Positions 8,931 to 17,348 of a stretch of DNA of 64,000 bases are shown piece by piece. The notes below the pieces were generated by a model, which saw only the letters and a program-made list of their open reading frames with translations, ran no database searches and was not told where the DNA came from. Within the stretch, counting starts at the first letter, position 1, and every line of letters starts with the position of its first letter. The stretch is taken from positions 1 to 64,000 of the forward strand of contig NZ_VUMS01000008.1 of the NCBI RefSeq assembly GCF_009696065.1, given 5' to 3'. The stretch is from Oliverpabstia intestinalis. Its GTDB lineage: Bacteria > Bacillota > Clostridia > Lachnospirales > Lachnospiraceae. The position numbers and the translations under genes were made by a program.

Positions 8931-9323
8931 TTATTTTTCCTCTTCCAGTGCCACACCGGCAATGCTGATGTTTACATCGGAAACTTCCAGACCAGTCATA
9001 TTTTCAATGGCTGTTTTTACCTTTTCCTGTACTTTTTTACAGGTCTCCGGAATACTGTATCCATATTCCAGATTCAGGTTCAGATTCACGCATACCACGT
9101 TCTCCAGAACATCTACTTTCACACCTTTGGACAGGTTTTTCATACCCAGTTTTCCAACCAGTTCGTTGGTAATATTTCCTGCCATAGAAGCTACACCTTC
9201 TACTTCGGTAGCTGCCAGGCCTGCGATAATTGCCACAACCTCGTCTGCAATCTGTACTTTTCCAATAGTCTGATCGTCATATATGGTATACGTATCGCGC
9301 ATATCTTTTTTATTATCTGTCAT
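8931..9323 (-). CDS. yqhY: Asp23/Gls24 family envelope stress protein (YqhY-like)
   Basis: The 130-residue protein matches the Asp23/Gls24 (DUF322) fold. GKVQIADEVVAIIAGLAATEVEGV lies near the N-terminus, followed by GVKVDVLENVVCVNLNL and the terminal VSDVNISIAGVAL. Its position immediately before nusB is that of B. subtilis yqhY, which is linked to control of acetyl-CoA carboxylase and lipid homeostasis. That specific role is inferred from position only. Start ATG 9323 has RBS AAGGAGGG. A TATAAT box lies upstream at 9399-9404 on this strand. Confidence 0.9.
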   Translation of the reverse strand: MTDNKKDMRDTYTIYDDQTIGKVQIADEVVAIIAGLAATEVEGVASMAGNITNELVGKLGMKNLSKGVKVDVLENVVCVNLNLNLEYGYSIPETCKKVQEKVKTAIENMTGLEVSDVNISIAGVALEEEK

Positions 9324-9398
9324 TTCAAACCCTCCTTATAATCAAGAGTTTCCCCGGCTGTTTTCTGATTTTTCAGTCAGGAACCATTATTTATATCT

Positions 9399-9404
9399 AT
9401 TATA
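9399..9404 (-). promoter_or_regulatory. Probable -10 box for the yqhY-nusB-xse-isp-dxs run
   Basis: The minus strand reads TATAAT about 75 bp before the yqhY start, in an AT-rich 115-bp gap separating it from prfC. The -35 region (near CATTTT, about 17-18 bp upstream) is weak, so this rests on the -10 match and its position alone. Confidence 0.4.
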
Positions 9405-9438
9405 TCAAAAATTTACATAAAATGAAAGGGGGATTGCC

Positions 9439-11031
9439 TTAGTTTTTACTGAATTCTTCCAGTTGCAGATTCTCGTTTCGATCAAGTGTCATTCCCACAC
9501 TCCAGGAGTTTACAAACAGGAGCAGTGGATTGCCTTTCATATCTTTTACTTTCTTCATATCTGAGGTTCCGGTCAGTTTTTCCACATCGATTTCTTCTTT
9601 GTTTGCGATCCAGCGAATATGTTCATATGGCAGATTTTCCAGACGGATATCTACGTTGTATTCGTTTTCCAGGCGGTATTTTAACACGTCGAACTGCAGC
9701 ACACCGACAACTCCGACAATGATCTCTTCCATTCCTCCCATGTATTCCTGGAAGATCTGGATAGCTCCTTCCTGGGCAATCTGGTTGACACCTTTGACGA
9801 ACTGTTTTCGCTTCATGCTGTCTAACAGACGGACTCTTGCAAAATGTTCCGGTGCAAAAGTCGGAATACCTTCATAGGCAAATTTATTGCCCGGTGTACA
9901 TACAGTATCTCCGATAGAGAAGATACCCGGGTCAAAGACACCGATGATATCTCCCGCGTATGCTTCTTCCACAATGTGCCGATCCTGTGCCATCATCTGC
10001 TGTGGCTGGGACAGACGCATTTTTTTATCGCCCTGCACATGATAAACCTCCATTCCGGCATCAAATTTACCGGAGCAGATACGCATGAATGCGATTCGGT
10101 CTCTGTGGGCTTTGTTCATATTGGCCTGAATCTTGAAGACAAATGCAGAGAAATCTTCCGTCATCGGATCGATCACGCCACAGTCTGCCGTTCTTGGCAG
10201 CGGTGAAGTGGTCATAGTCAGGAAATGCTGCAGGAAAGTTTCCACACCGAAGTTTGTCAGGGCTGATCCGAAGAATACCGGGGAAAGTTTTCCGCAACTT
10301 ACAGCTTCCATATCAAATTCCGCACTTGCGCCATCTAAAAGTTCGATTTCATCCATCAGCTGTTCTTTCTGATCCGGATCCATGACCTCATCGATTTTTG
10401 CATCGTCAACATCAAGTTCTTCGATATGTCCTTCTTTGGTTCCTTTCATGGTATCGGAGAAGGTCAGAACTTTTCTGGTATCTCTGTCGTAGACACCACG
10501 GAATTTTTTTCCTGATCCAATCGGCCAATTGACCGGACAGGTAGGAATACCGAGTTCTTTTTCAATATCATCTAAAAGTTCAAAGGTATCATTGGCATCG
10601 CGGTCCATCTTATTGATGAAAGTGAAGATCGGGATGTGGCGCATAGCACAGACTTTGAAAAGTTTTCTGGTCTGCGCCTCCACTCCTTTGGACGCATCGA
10701 TGACCATCACAGCAGAATCGGCTGCCATCAGGGTTCGATACGTATCTTCAGAGAAGTCCTGATGTCCCGGGGTATCCAGGATATTGATGCAGTAGCCGTC
10801 GTAATTGAACTGGAGTACGGAGGAGGTTACTGAGATTCCTCGTTCTTTCTCGATTTCCATCCAGTCGGATACCGCATGACGGGCAGTAGCTTTTCCTTTT
10901 ACGCTTCCGGCGAGATTGATGGCTCCGCCGTAGAGAAGGAATTTTTCCGTCAGAGTGGTTTTTCCGGCATCAGGGTGAGATATAATGGCGAAGGTTCGTC
11001 GTTTTTGAATTTCATTTGTATAATCTGTCAC
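9439..11031 (-). CDS. prfC: Peptide chain release factor 3
   Basis: The 530-residue translational GTPase recycles RF1/RF2 after termination. It carries G1 SHPDAGKTTLTE near residue 18, the switch I segment ERGISVTSS, G3 DTPGHQDFSEDTYRTL, G4 NKMDRDANDTFELLDDIE, and the RF3 domain III region (FGVLQFDVLKYRLENEY-like). The length matches RF3 rather than EF-G or TetM. The start is GTG at 11031, eight bases after GGAGG. It is flanked by 115 bp to yqhY and about 170 bp to the kinase remnant, so it is probably monocistronic. Confidence 0.96.
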   Translation of the reverse strand: MTDYTNEIQKRRTFAIISHPDAGKTTLTEKFLLYGGAINLAGSVKGKATARHAVSDWMEIEKERGISVTSSVLQFNYDGYCINILDTPGHQDFSEDTYRTLMAADSAVMVIDASKGVEAQTRKLFKVCAMRHIPIFTFINKMDRDANDTFELLDDIEKELGIPTCPVNWPIGSGKKFRGVYDRDTRKVLTFSDTMKGTKEGHIEELDVDDAKIDEVMDPDQKEQLMDEIELLDGASAEFDMEAVSCGKLSPVFFGSALTNFGVETFLQHFLTMTTSPLPRTADCGVIDPMTEDFSAFVFKIQANMNKAHRDRIAFMRICSGKFDAGMEVYHVQGDKKMRLSQPQQMMAQDRHIVEEAYAGDIIGVFDPGIFSIGDTVCTPGNKFAYEGIPTFAPEHFARVRLLDSMKRKQFVKGVNQIAQEGAIQIFQEYMGGMEEIIVGVVGVLQFDVLKYRLENEYNVDIRLENLPYEHIRWIANKEEIDVEKLTGTSDMKKVKDMKGNPLLLFVNSWSVGMTLDRNENLQLEEFSKN

Positions 11032-11157
11032 AGGGGATCCTCCATTTTTCGGTTTGAATTGGCATCATATTTTTGCTCATACGGTGAATATTTTAGTATA
11101 TGAGATTTGTGGATGTCAAGGGGTGATTCCCGTTTTCTTTCATCTTCTATATCTGTT

Positions 11158-11194
11158 GTTACTGTTCACTCCGTACCCGGTAACACACTTCGCG
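11158..11194. repeat. GTAAC-type inverted repeat
   Basis: GTTACTGTTC is followed by GGTAACACACTTCGCG, so the GTTAC and GTAAC words can pair around a short loop. The same layout, GTTACTGTTCC then CAGTAACACGCTTCGC, occurs at 42030-42065 downstream of ftsW. The conserved outer GCGAAG and the compensated inner bases suggest a repeat family. The rest of the 11032-11202 gap holds the prfC RBS and no clear promoter. Confidence 0.5.
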
Positions 11195-11202
11195 ATATCC
11201 CG

Positions 11203-11590
11203 TCACAGACATTCGTGCAGATTTTTCTGTAATGTAGAAAGCAATTCATCTATGACAATTGGTCTGGATAAGAATCCGTCCATACCGCTTTCCAGTGCTT
11301 TCTTTCTGTCCTCATCAAAAGCATTGGCAGTCATGGCAAGAATGGTGATTCCTGCCAGTGCCGGATCTGTCGGCTAACTTCAATGCCATTCATATCCGGC
11401 AGACGCCAGTCGATGATATAAGCCTGGAACGCATCTCCCATTTCCATGTACTGTCGTGCACGAAGAACAGCTTCCTTGCCGGAAAGTGTCCATTCCGAAC
11501 GCATTCCGACCCTCACAAGCATTTTTGTCACACTGTCACAGGTATTGAAGTCATCATCTACAACCAGTACCTTAAAAGAGCGGTGTCATC
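11203..11590 (-). pseudogene. Receiver-domain tail of a second hybrid histidine kinase (remnant)
   Basis: In the minus-strand frame ending near 11340, the sequence reads SFKVLVVDDDFNTCDSV, then DAFQAYIIDWRLPDMNGIEVSRQIR, a receiver domain with its acidic pocket DDD and phosphoacceptor Asp in IIDW. The frame then breaks. A second frame continues with DPALAGITILAMTANAFDED and GMDGFLSRPIVIDELLSTL to a stop at 11203, which is the C-terminal half of another receiver of the kind that ends such kinases. One receiver has thus been joined to the tail of another by deletion. Upstream, the gene ends three codons before the intron remnant. Confidence 0.75.
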
Positions 11591-12496
11591 ACAGACTATT
11601 GGACGAACAATCTTTTGGATTTGATTTTGCGAAAGGACAATCTTAATGAAGCCTACAAGCAAGTCAAGAAAAACAAAGGAAAAGGTGGAATCGATGGTAT
11701 GCAGGTGGATGAACTTCTGCCCTTCCTTAGAGAAAAACAAGAATCCTTAATCCAAGAGATAAGGGAAGGAAAATATAAACCTAACCCGGTTCGAAGGGTA
11801 GAAATACCTAAGGAAACAAAAGGCGAGTTTCGAAAACTTGGAGTTCCAACTGTTGTAGACAGAGTTATCCAGCAGGCAATAGCACAGGAACTCACAGCAA
11901 TCTTTGAGAAGCAATTCTCGGAGAATAGTTTTGGTTTCAGACCGAAAAGAGGAGTACACGATGCCCTCAGACAATGCCAAAAGAATGTAAATGATGGCTA
12001 CGCATATGTGGTGGATATGGACTTGGAAAAGTTCTTTGACACAGTATGCCAAAGTAAACTCATTGAGGTGTTGTCACGAACTATCAAGGATGGCAGAGTA
12101 ATTTCGCTGATACACAAATATTTAAATGCGGGAGTTATAGCAAATGGGATGTTTGAGCGCACAGAAATAGGAATGCCCCAAGGTGGTCCACTAAGTCCGT
12201 TGCTTAGCAACATCATACTAAATGAGTTGGACAAGGAACTAGAACGCAGAGGACATAGATTTGTCCGCCATGCAGATGATTGAATGATTTTTTGCAAAAG
12301 CAGAAAAGGATATTGGAGAATGGCGAAAGTCTTAACCCAAATCCTTTCAAACAGAATAATAGCCAAGCTGGAATATACGTCCATGCTTGACTATTATCTA
12401 GTAGTTTGTGAAAACTAAGGAACCGCCGTGTACGGAACCGTACGCACGGTGGTGTGAGAGGTCGGCTAATCAACTAATGGTTAGCCTCCTACTCGA
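11591..12496 (+). mobile_element. 5'-truncated group II intron remnant
   Basis: The segment holds a plus-strand reverse transcriptase fragment and, at 12418-12496, an intron 3' end. Domain V is recognisable from GAACCGCCGTGTACGG and CCGTACGCACGGTGG, followed by GTGTGAGAGG, and domain VI from GGCTAATC with GGTTAGCC, then CCTCCTACTCGAT. The ribozyme's 5' domains (a GUGYG start and domains I-III, normally about 500 nt) are absent, as expected from incomplete target-primed reverse transcription. It lies antisense to the two kinase remnants. Confidence 0.8.
11615..12283 (+). pseudogene. ltrA: Group II intron reverse transcriptase/maturase, truncated
   Basis: The 222 readable residues match the N-terminal half of an LtrA-type reverse transcriptase, with NEAYKQVKKNKGKGGIDGM, FGFRPKRGVHDALRQC, VVDMDLEKFFDTV and GMPQGGPLSPLLSNI. 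The catalytic YADD motif reads HADD here and is followed at once by a TGA. Beyond the stop the frame continues briefly as MIFCKSRK, then a large internal deletion removes the rest of the palm, the thumb, the maturase X domain and any endonuclease. A TTG start is used only because the 5' end is missing. It cannot be functional. Confidence 0.9.
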
Positions 12497-12522
12497 TTGT
12501 TTTTTCTTCCATTTTTTCGTAA

Positions 12523-12550
12523 GGTTACCCATCAGATGGTTACTGTTACC
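12523..12550. repeat. GTAAC-type repeat next to the intron
   Basis: Between the intron 3' end and the kinase stop, the sequence carries GGTTACCCATCAGATGG and GGTTACTGTTACC. These GTTAC words resemble those of the short hairpin family found elsewhere in the window. The extent is uncertain. Confidence 0.3.
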
Positions 12551-12590
12551 GAAGCTATAAAAGCAGTAGTATCACCTGCCTGTCCACTTA

Positions 12591-15509
12591 CTACTTTTCT
12601 TGCTGCCTTATTACTTCTGATAATGTTGACAGCAGCTTATCAACCTGGATCGGCTTTGCTATATGGCCATTCATGCCGGCTGCAAGAGCCTCTCGTTTAT
12701 CTTCTTCAAATGCATTTGCCGTCATTGCAATGATCGGTATACATGCCTTATCTCTGTCCGGCAGGCGTCTGATTGCCTGCGTTGCTTTATAACCGTCCAT
12801 TTTGGGCATCTGGATATCCATAAGGATCATATCATATGTTCTCGCCGGCATCTTCTCTATCCTGTTTACGCACTGGATGCCATCCTCTACACGTTCTGTA
12901 TGAAAGTCGGCACGCTCAAGTATCGCCGCTGCAATCTCTGAATTCAGGTCATTGTCCTCTGCCAGAAGGATATTCCTTCCTTCAGGGATCGTACTGCCTG
13001 TTACGGGTGTCTCAGCATGTTTTTCTACATAATAGCTTTCATCCGCTATCCTGTGTTTCAGTGTTACAGTAAAGGTAGTACCCTTTCCAAGCTCACTCTC
13101 CACATGTATTGTCCCGCCAAGCAGATCCACATATTTCTTTACGATCGACATTCCCAGTCCGGTTCCTGCGATTTTACTCTTTGTGGTGTTCTGTTCACGG
13201 GTAAATGCATCGAAAATCTTCGTCAGATAATCCTGGCTCATACCGATTCCGGTATCGCTTATCCTGGTACTTACCATCATGTACCCGGGCTCATCACATG
13301 CTAATTCGTCTACGTTAATCATAACAGAACCACCGGATGGAGTATATTTTATGGCATTGCTAAGGATGTTGACAAATATTTCTTTAACCTTGGTATCATC
13401 TGTCAGTATATGCTTATGCTCTACATGTATCTCAGAATGAAGTGCAATATTCTTTTTCTTTGCTTCATCGTCAAATATCTCGAATAGGGTCTGCCGGACA
13501 TCTTCAATCCGGCCATAGTTCTCATCAATTTCCATCCTTCCACTCTCAATCCGAGCCATATCCAGCACATTATTTATGATTGCCAGAAGAAGATTTCCGG
13601 ACTGTTGCAGTTTTTGTAAGTATTTTGAGGCTTCAGGCAGATCCTTTCCTTTCAGTTCATCCCCCATAAGCTGTGCGTAACCCAGAATCGCATTCATAGG
13701 AGTACGGATGTCATGTGACATATTGTTAAGGAAACGGGTCTTTGCCAGACTGGCATCCTCTGCTTTTTCCAAAGCGGTCTCCAGTTTGTCATTGAGCTTT
13801 TGTGTATTACTTGCCTCAAGCTTTGCGACAGCTTCAGCTTTTCTTGCCCTCCTTAAAAGTACGAGAATAATACCGATTATACCAAGGGCAGTAAAACCTA
13901 CAGTGACAAAGACTACAAGCAGATTGTCTTTTACAAAATCACAGAAGGTCACCTTATCTGCCGTACTGTCATAGATAGCAAGTGCACTTGTAAGCATGTC
14001 AGAAGGCATGGCCTTCAATGTTTTATTCAATATCGATAAAAGGCTCCTTCTCCGCCTCTTACCGCAAAGCATGCCTCCATGGTTCCTGTAAGTGGAATGC
14101 TCTTGAAATCTCGATTGCCATCATATAGCAGTGCCTGACTTGCTCCCATGAGGAAACAGTCTGCTTTTTCATGAATGACCATATCTGCTGCATCGTCAAG
14201 CGAATCACAATCTACTAACTTCCATTCGGGATAACTGAATGCAAGATGCTGTTTTAAGGCGTATTTTTCCTTTGGCACAGCTACAGTATACGCCTTATTC
14301 TCATCAAATTTTTTCTCATCAGTTACTGCCATCAGGCTGTGTTTGTAAGTGCATATCCGTTTTCTTCTGCAAAAAACGGATTCCTGCCGACATAAAAAAT
14401 CATGTCAATCTCACGATTCAGCAGAGCCTGAATCATTTCTTCATAGTCATCATAATCCTGTATATCGAATTCCAGCGTTTGATTTCCAAGACAGTCTTTC
14501 GCATAGGAGACATATTCTGACAGCATACCTGTAAGTTTTCCAGTCTCTTCATCCATGGAAAAGATCGCCGGATCATTGTTCAAAAATCCTATCCGGACGG
14601 TTCCATGTTCTTCCAGCCAGAGTTTTTCTTGCCCGTAAGGATCTGATTATAATCAAGGGTAAAATACTTCTTATACAAATCCACCTTAAAAAAGGGACTG
14701 TCCTGAACCAACTGGCGCATTGCCCGGTCCAGTTCTGTCTTGATATCGTTTCGTTCTTTATTTATTGCAAAATATATGCCGGATTTGCCAATAGTGGTAA
14801 CAGATGATATTCCCTGTTCAGACCAGATGGATTCCTCCAAAGATACAAAACATTCAATCTCATGATTCGCTAATTTTTCTTCGACATCGTCATTATTGTA
14901 CACATTTACATGCTCTGTATGTATATCATTCTTATTCTCCCACTCTGTCAGCATGATTTCCGGCTCTGCACCAAGGAGTACGCCCACACGTTTCCCATCC
15001 AGTGACTTGAAATCAGCGGTTCCAACATCCATATTTGACAAATCAGCATAAAGAATATACTTTTCCTCACCCATTGGCTCATCTGAAAAAAGCATCTTCT
15101 GTGCACGTTCATCGGTGTATGAGATATCACCTATGACATCAATCTCACCATTTTCAAGTTTATCAAAACAATTGGACCAGTCACATGGCACATGTTCGAA
15201 TTTCCACCCTGTATAGCCTGCCAGAGCCTGCATGAGCTCATAGCCATATCCTCGTCTGACGCCGTTTGTATCCACATAATCGAAGGTATCCTCAAACGAC
15301 CCGACACGGATGATCTTCTGCTCGTTTGTCTGTGTGTCTGATTTTTCTGTTTTCTGTTGTGTGGAATCATCCTGCTTCACTGTTTGTGTCTGTTTTTTAT
15401 CATTATCCGTTTCAGAAGCCCTGCAATGTACCGGCAGTATCATCCACATTTCCAAAAACACGAGTATCCCTATACATAATACGGCTAATTTTTTCCCACT
15501 TTTGTACAT
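12591..15509 (-). pseudogene. Hybrid histidine kinase with periplasmic solute-binding sensor domains, frameshifted
   Basis: In order on the minus strand are a signal/TM segment (LAVLCIGILVFLEMWMIL), a solute-binding-type sensor domain (VGSFEDTFDYVD, YGYELMQALAGYTGW), a second such domain, a TM helix near 13880, the HisKA H-box MSHDIRTPMNAILGY, ATPase boxes (SNAIKYTPSGG, DTGIGMS, GTGLGMSI), and a receiver with ILMDIQMPKMDGY. The frame breaks near 14600 (a one-base loss in an A-run), near 14333 and near 14045. Start ATG 15509 follows GGAGAAA. The intact protein would have sensed a small ligand and fed a phosphorelay. A c-di-GMP riboswitch precedes it. Confidence 0.88.
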
Positions 15510-15634
15510 TGTTCTTTTCTCCACAGCTTACCGGTACATCGTTTTCGAAAGAACTGTCTCATTCACGCGGGATACACTTCTTTATGAAACGATGTGCCGG
15601 ATTATTATATAGACATTATGTTTCTTACCTCTCC

Positions 15635-15668
15635 AAAAGAAAAAGCACTGCCTGTTCAGACAATGCCC
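15635..15668 (-). terminator. Riboswitch expression-platform terminator
   Basis: On the minus strand, GCATTGTCTG pairs along all ten positions (with G-U pairs) with CAGGCAGTGC and is followed by TTTTTCTTTT. This is a clear intrinsic terminator between the c-di-GMP aptamer and the kinase start, so the leader should be controlled by premature termination. Confidence 0.85.
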
Positions 15669-15674
15669 CTTAAA

Positions 15675-15745
15675 CGTTGCAACTGGCTGTCATTTTACAG
15701 ACCCTATAGCTTCGCGTCTCAGTCTTTCAACTGATTTGCCGACGA
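15675..15745 (-). ncRNA. Cyclic-di-GMP-I (GEMM-I) riboswitch aptamer
   Basis: The minus strand reads GGCAAAT, then a hairpin CAGTT-GAAA-GACTG with the conserved GNRA tetraloop, then GACGCGAAGCTATAGGGTCT, a second hairpin CTGT-aaaatg-ACAG, and the closing CCAGTTGCAACG. This follows the GEMM-I pattern: GGCAAA, GAAA-capped hairpin, ACGCRAAGC, receptor hairpin, P1 3' strand. It senses c-di-GMP and is followed by an intrinsic terminator. The regulated gene is the broken hybrid kinase, so the switch now drives little or nothing. Confidence 0.82.
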
Positions 15746-15796
15746 ATCTTTCTATTGTAAATCTTCTCTGTCTTTATTTTCTCTGCACATATTGTT

Positions 15797-15825
15797 ATTA
15801 TATATCGTTTTATTATTTTCAGTAA
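15797..15825 (-). promoter_or_regulatory. Promoter of the riboswitch/kinase leader
   Basis: On the minus strand a -35 TTACTG and a perfect -10 TATAAT are separated by 17 bp. Transcription would start near 15790, about 45 nt before the aptamer, giving a complete promoter-aptamer-terminator-gene arrangement. Confidence 0.7.
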
Positions 15826-15880
15826 CGGGACACGCTTATTTTTACAGATATTTTTGTCCCGGTCAAAAGGAGGCAAAAGA

Positions 15881-15930
15881 AAAATGACGATACTGTACAG
15901 TCTGCTTTCTCTGCACAGTATCGTCATTTT
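15881..15930. terminator. Symmetric hairpin between the kinase leader and the DUF362 gene
   Basis: AAAATGACGATACTGT and ACAGTATCGTCATTTT form a perfect 16-bp stem around an 18-nt loop. A-runs and T-runs on both sides fit a bidirectional terminator; on the minus strand it follows the DUF362 gene. A diverged relative with the same CGATA..TGT.CAGAGAAA layout lies at 25647-25691. Confidence 0.6.
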
Positions 15931-15933
15931 CAC

Positions 15934-15957
15934 GGTTACGATGACTACTGAATAGTA
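15934..15957. repeat. TAACTATTCAGTAG-type repeat end
   Basis: The minus strand reads TACTATTCAGTAGTCATCG followed by TAACCGTG, 25 bp beyond the DUF362 stop. It shares ATTCAGTAG with the start of the repeat at 1-128 and TAGTCAT with the element at 29421-29465. Confidence 0.4.
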
Positions 15958-15985
15958 CAGTGTTTCATAAATAACTATACCATAC

Positions 15986-17110
15986 TTATTTAATTATCTT
16001 CAGTTCATACTCTCTTGTTCCAAGACCAATTTTTTCTGCCTGATCCAGTGTTGCTTTCCACTCGATATTCGGATTGGAATCTTTGAAATGATCGTGATGG
16101 CAGTGCCATCCTTCCTCTGCCAGATGTTCTCCCAGCTGGCTGTTTGCAATCGGTGTAGCTTTCAGACAGGCATCTGCACACGCCTGATCCAGTGCTACCG
16201 GGTCAAAACTTGCAAACATTCCGATATCCGGAAGAATCGGCGCATCGTTTTCTCCATGACAGTCACAGTTCGGGCTGATATCCTGTACCAGTGCGATATG
16301 GAAATGCGGACGTCCATGACAGACTGCCTGTGCGTACTCAGCCATTTTACGGTCAAGAAGTTCGTTTGCACTGCTGTTTGGATTATATACCGCGTCAAAA
16401 CTGCAGGCTCCGATACATCGTCCGCAGCCTTTACACTTATCGTAATCAATCACTGCTTTTTTATTGACATATGTAATCGCATCACTGCCGCATTCCTTTG
16501 CACAGCGGTGGCAGCCACGACAGATTTCCTCATTGATCGCCGGTTTTCCGCTTGCATGCTGCTGCATCTTTCCCGCACGGCTTCCACAGCCCATACCAAT
16601 GTTTTTGATAGCTCCGCCGAATCCGGTCGCTTCATGTCCTTTAAAATGACTCAGACTGATGAAGATATCTGCATCCATGATCGCATGTCCGATCAATGCA
16701 GTCTTACAGTACTCTCCATTCACAACAGGAACTTCCACTTCATCTGTTCCACGCAGTCCGTCACCGATGATAATCTGACATCCGGTTGTAGTCGTGTTGA
16801 ATCCGTTGAGATTTGCACAGTCCAGATGCTCCAGTGCGTTCTTTCTGCTTCCCGGATACAGAGTATTGCAGTCTGTCAAAAACGGCATTCCTCCCTGTTC
16901 TTTACACAGATCAGCAATAACTTTCGCATAGTTCGGGCGAAGAAAAGCCAGGTTCCCCAGTTCTCCAAAATGCATCTTGATTGCTACAAATTTTCCATCC
17001 ATATCGATATCTTTGATACCTGCTGCGACACAGAGTTTTTTCAGCTTGACCAGCTGGCTGGTTCCTACCGGACATCGAAAATCTGTAAAATAAACAGTAG
17101 ATTTCTCCAT
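15986..17110 (-). CDS. DUF362 domain protein with two [4Fe-4S] ferredoxin motifs
   Basis: The 374-residue protein has an N-terminal DUF362 domain with DADIFISLSHFKGHEATGFGGAIKNIGMG-type segments. A bacterial ferredoxin insert follows at about 195-250 with CRGCHRCAKECGSDAI and CKGCGRCIGACSFDAV, eight cysteines in two CxxCxxCxxxC clusters. DUF362 proteins are cytosolic iron-sulfur proteins common in anaerobes and of unsettled function, so an electron-transfer role is inferred. Start ATG 17110 lies nine bases after GGAGG. The promoter holds a perfect 14-bp palindrome between -35 and -10, so expression is probably repressed by a dimeric regulator. It is monocistronic. Confidence 0.85.
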   Translation of the reverse strand: MEKSTVYFTDFRCPVGTSQLVKLKKLCVAAGIKDIDMDGKFVAIKMHFGELGNLAFLRPNYAKVIADLCKEQGGMPFLTDCNTLYPGSRKNALEHLDCANLNGFNTTTTGCQIIIGDGLRGTDEVEVPVVNGEYCKTALIGHAIMDADIFISLSHFKGHEATGFGGAIKNIGMGCGSRAGKMQQHASGKPAINEEICRGCHRCAKECGSDAITYVNKKAVIDYDKCKGCGRCIGACSFDAVYNPNSSANELLDRKMAEYAQAVCHGRPHFHIALVQDISPNCDCHGENDAPILPDIGMFASFDPVALDQACADACLKATPIANSQLGEHLAEEGWHCHHDHFKDSNPNIEWKATLDQAEKIGLGTREYELKIIK

Positions 17111-17146
17111 AGTTCATTTACCTCCTGTATAAGTTCTTTTTCATAA

Positions 17147-17177
17147 ATAATAACATCTCAAGTATACTTGATGTCAA
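17147..17177 (-). promoter_or_regulatory. Promoter with embedded 14-bp palindromic operator
   Basis: On the minus strand a perfect -35 TTGACA (17172-17177) is followed by the perfect palindrome TCAAGTATACTTGA (17158-17171) and a -10 TATTAT or TTATTA at about 17147-17153, spacing 18-19 bp. A dimeric repressor bound there would block RNA polymerase. The cognate regulator is not identified. Confidence 0.65.
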
Positions 17178-17348
17178 GTAATTCTCAGGTTTTTCGTGAA
17201 ACTTATCTCTCATTCATCAGAGGGATTCTTTCTTCTTTCTGATGCTTTCTGCTTGCATTTCCATATTTTTCTCTGCACAGCAGTATTGCTGACACACTGA
17301 AAGCACCGGAACGCTCCGAAAAAGTACAGGACAGACTAAAATATTCCT
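17178..17348. other. Intergenic stretch without a recognised gene
   Basis: This stretch lies between the DUF362 promoter and the GNAT stop. No ORF with an RBS, no strong hairpin and no promoter stands out beyond weak T-rich tracts. Confidence 0.4.

Noticed and set aside
8852-8962. N-terminal extension of NusB
   Set aside because: The frame is open, but the ATG at 8851 has the RBS and matches the family start; the extension overlaps the region before yqhY's stop.
13017-13304. Plus-strand ORFs inside the kinase region
   Set aside because: They are antisense to the histidine kinase domain, which is clearly read on the minus strand.
15727-15933. 68-codon minus-strand ORF across the riboswitch leader
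   Set aside because: It overlaps the promoter, hairpin and leader and has no RBS; the region is explained by RNA and terminator structure.
16088-17146. 352-codon plus-strand ORF opposite the DUF362 gene
   Set aside because: It is fully antisense to a gene with two intact ferredoxin motifs; composition and absence of an RBS mark it as a shadow.
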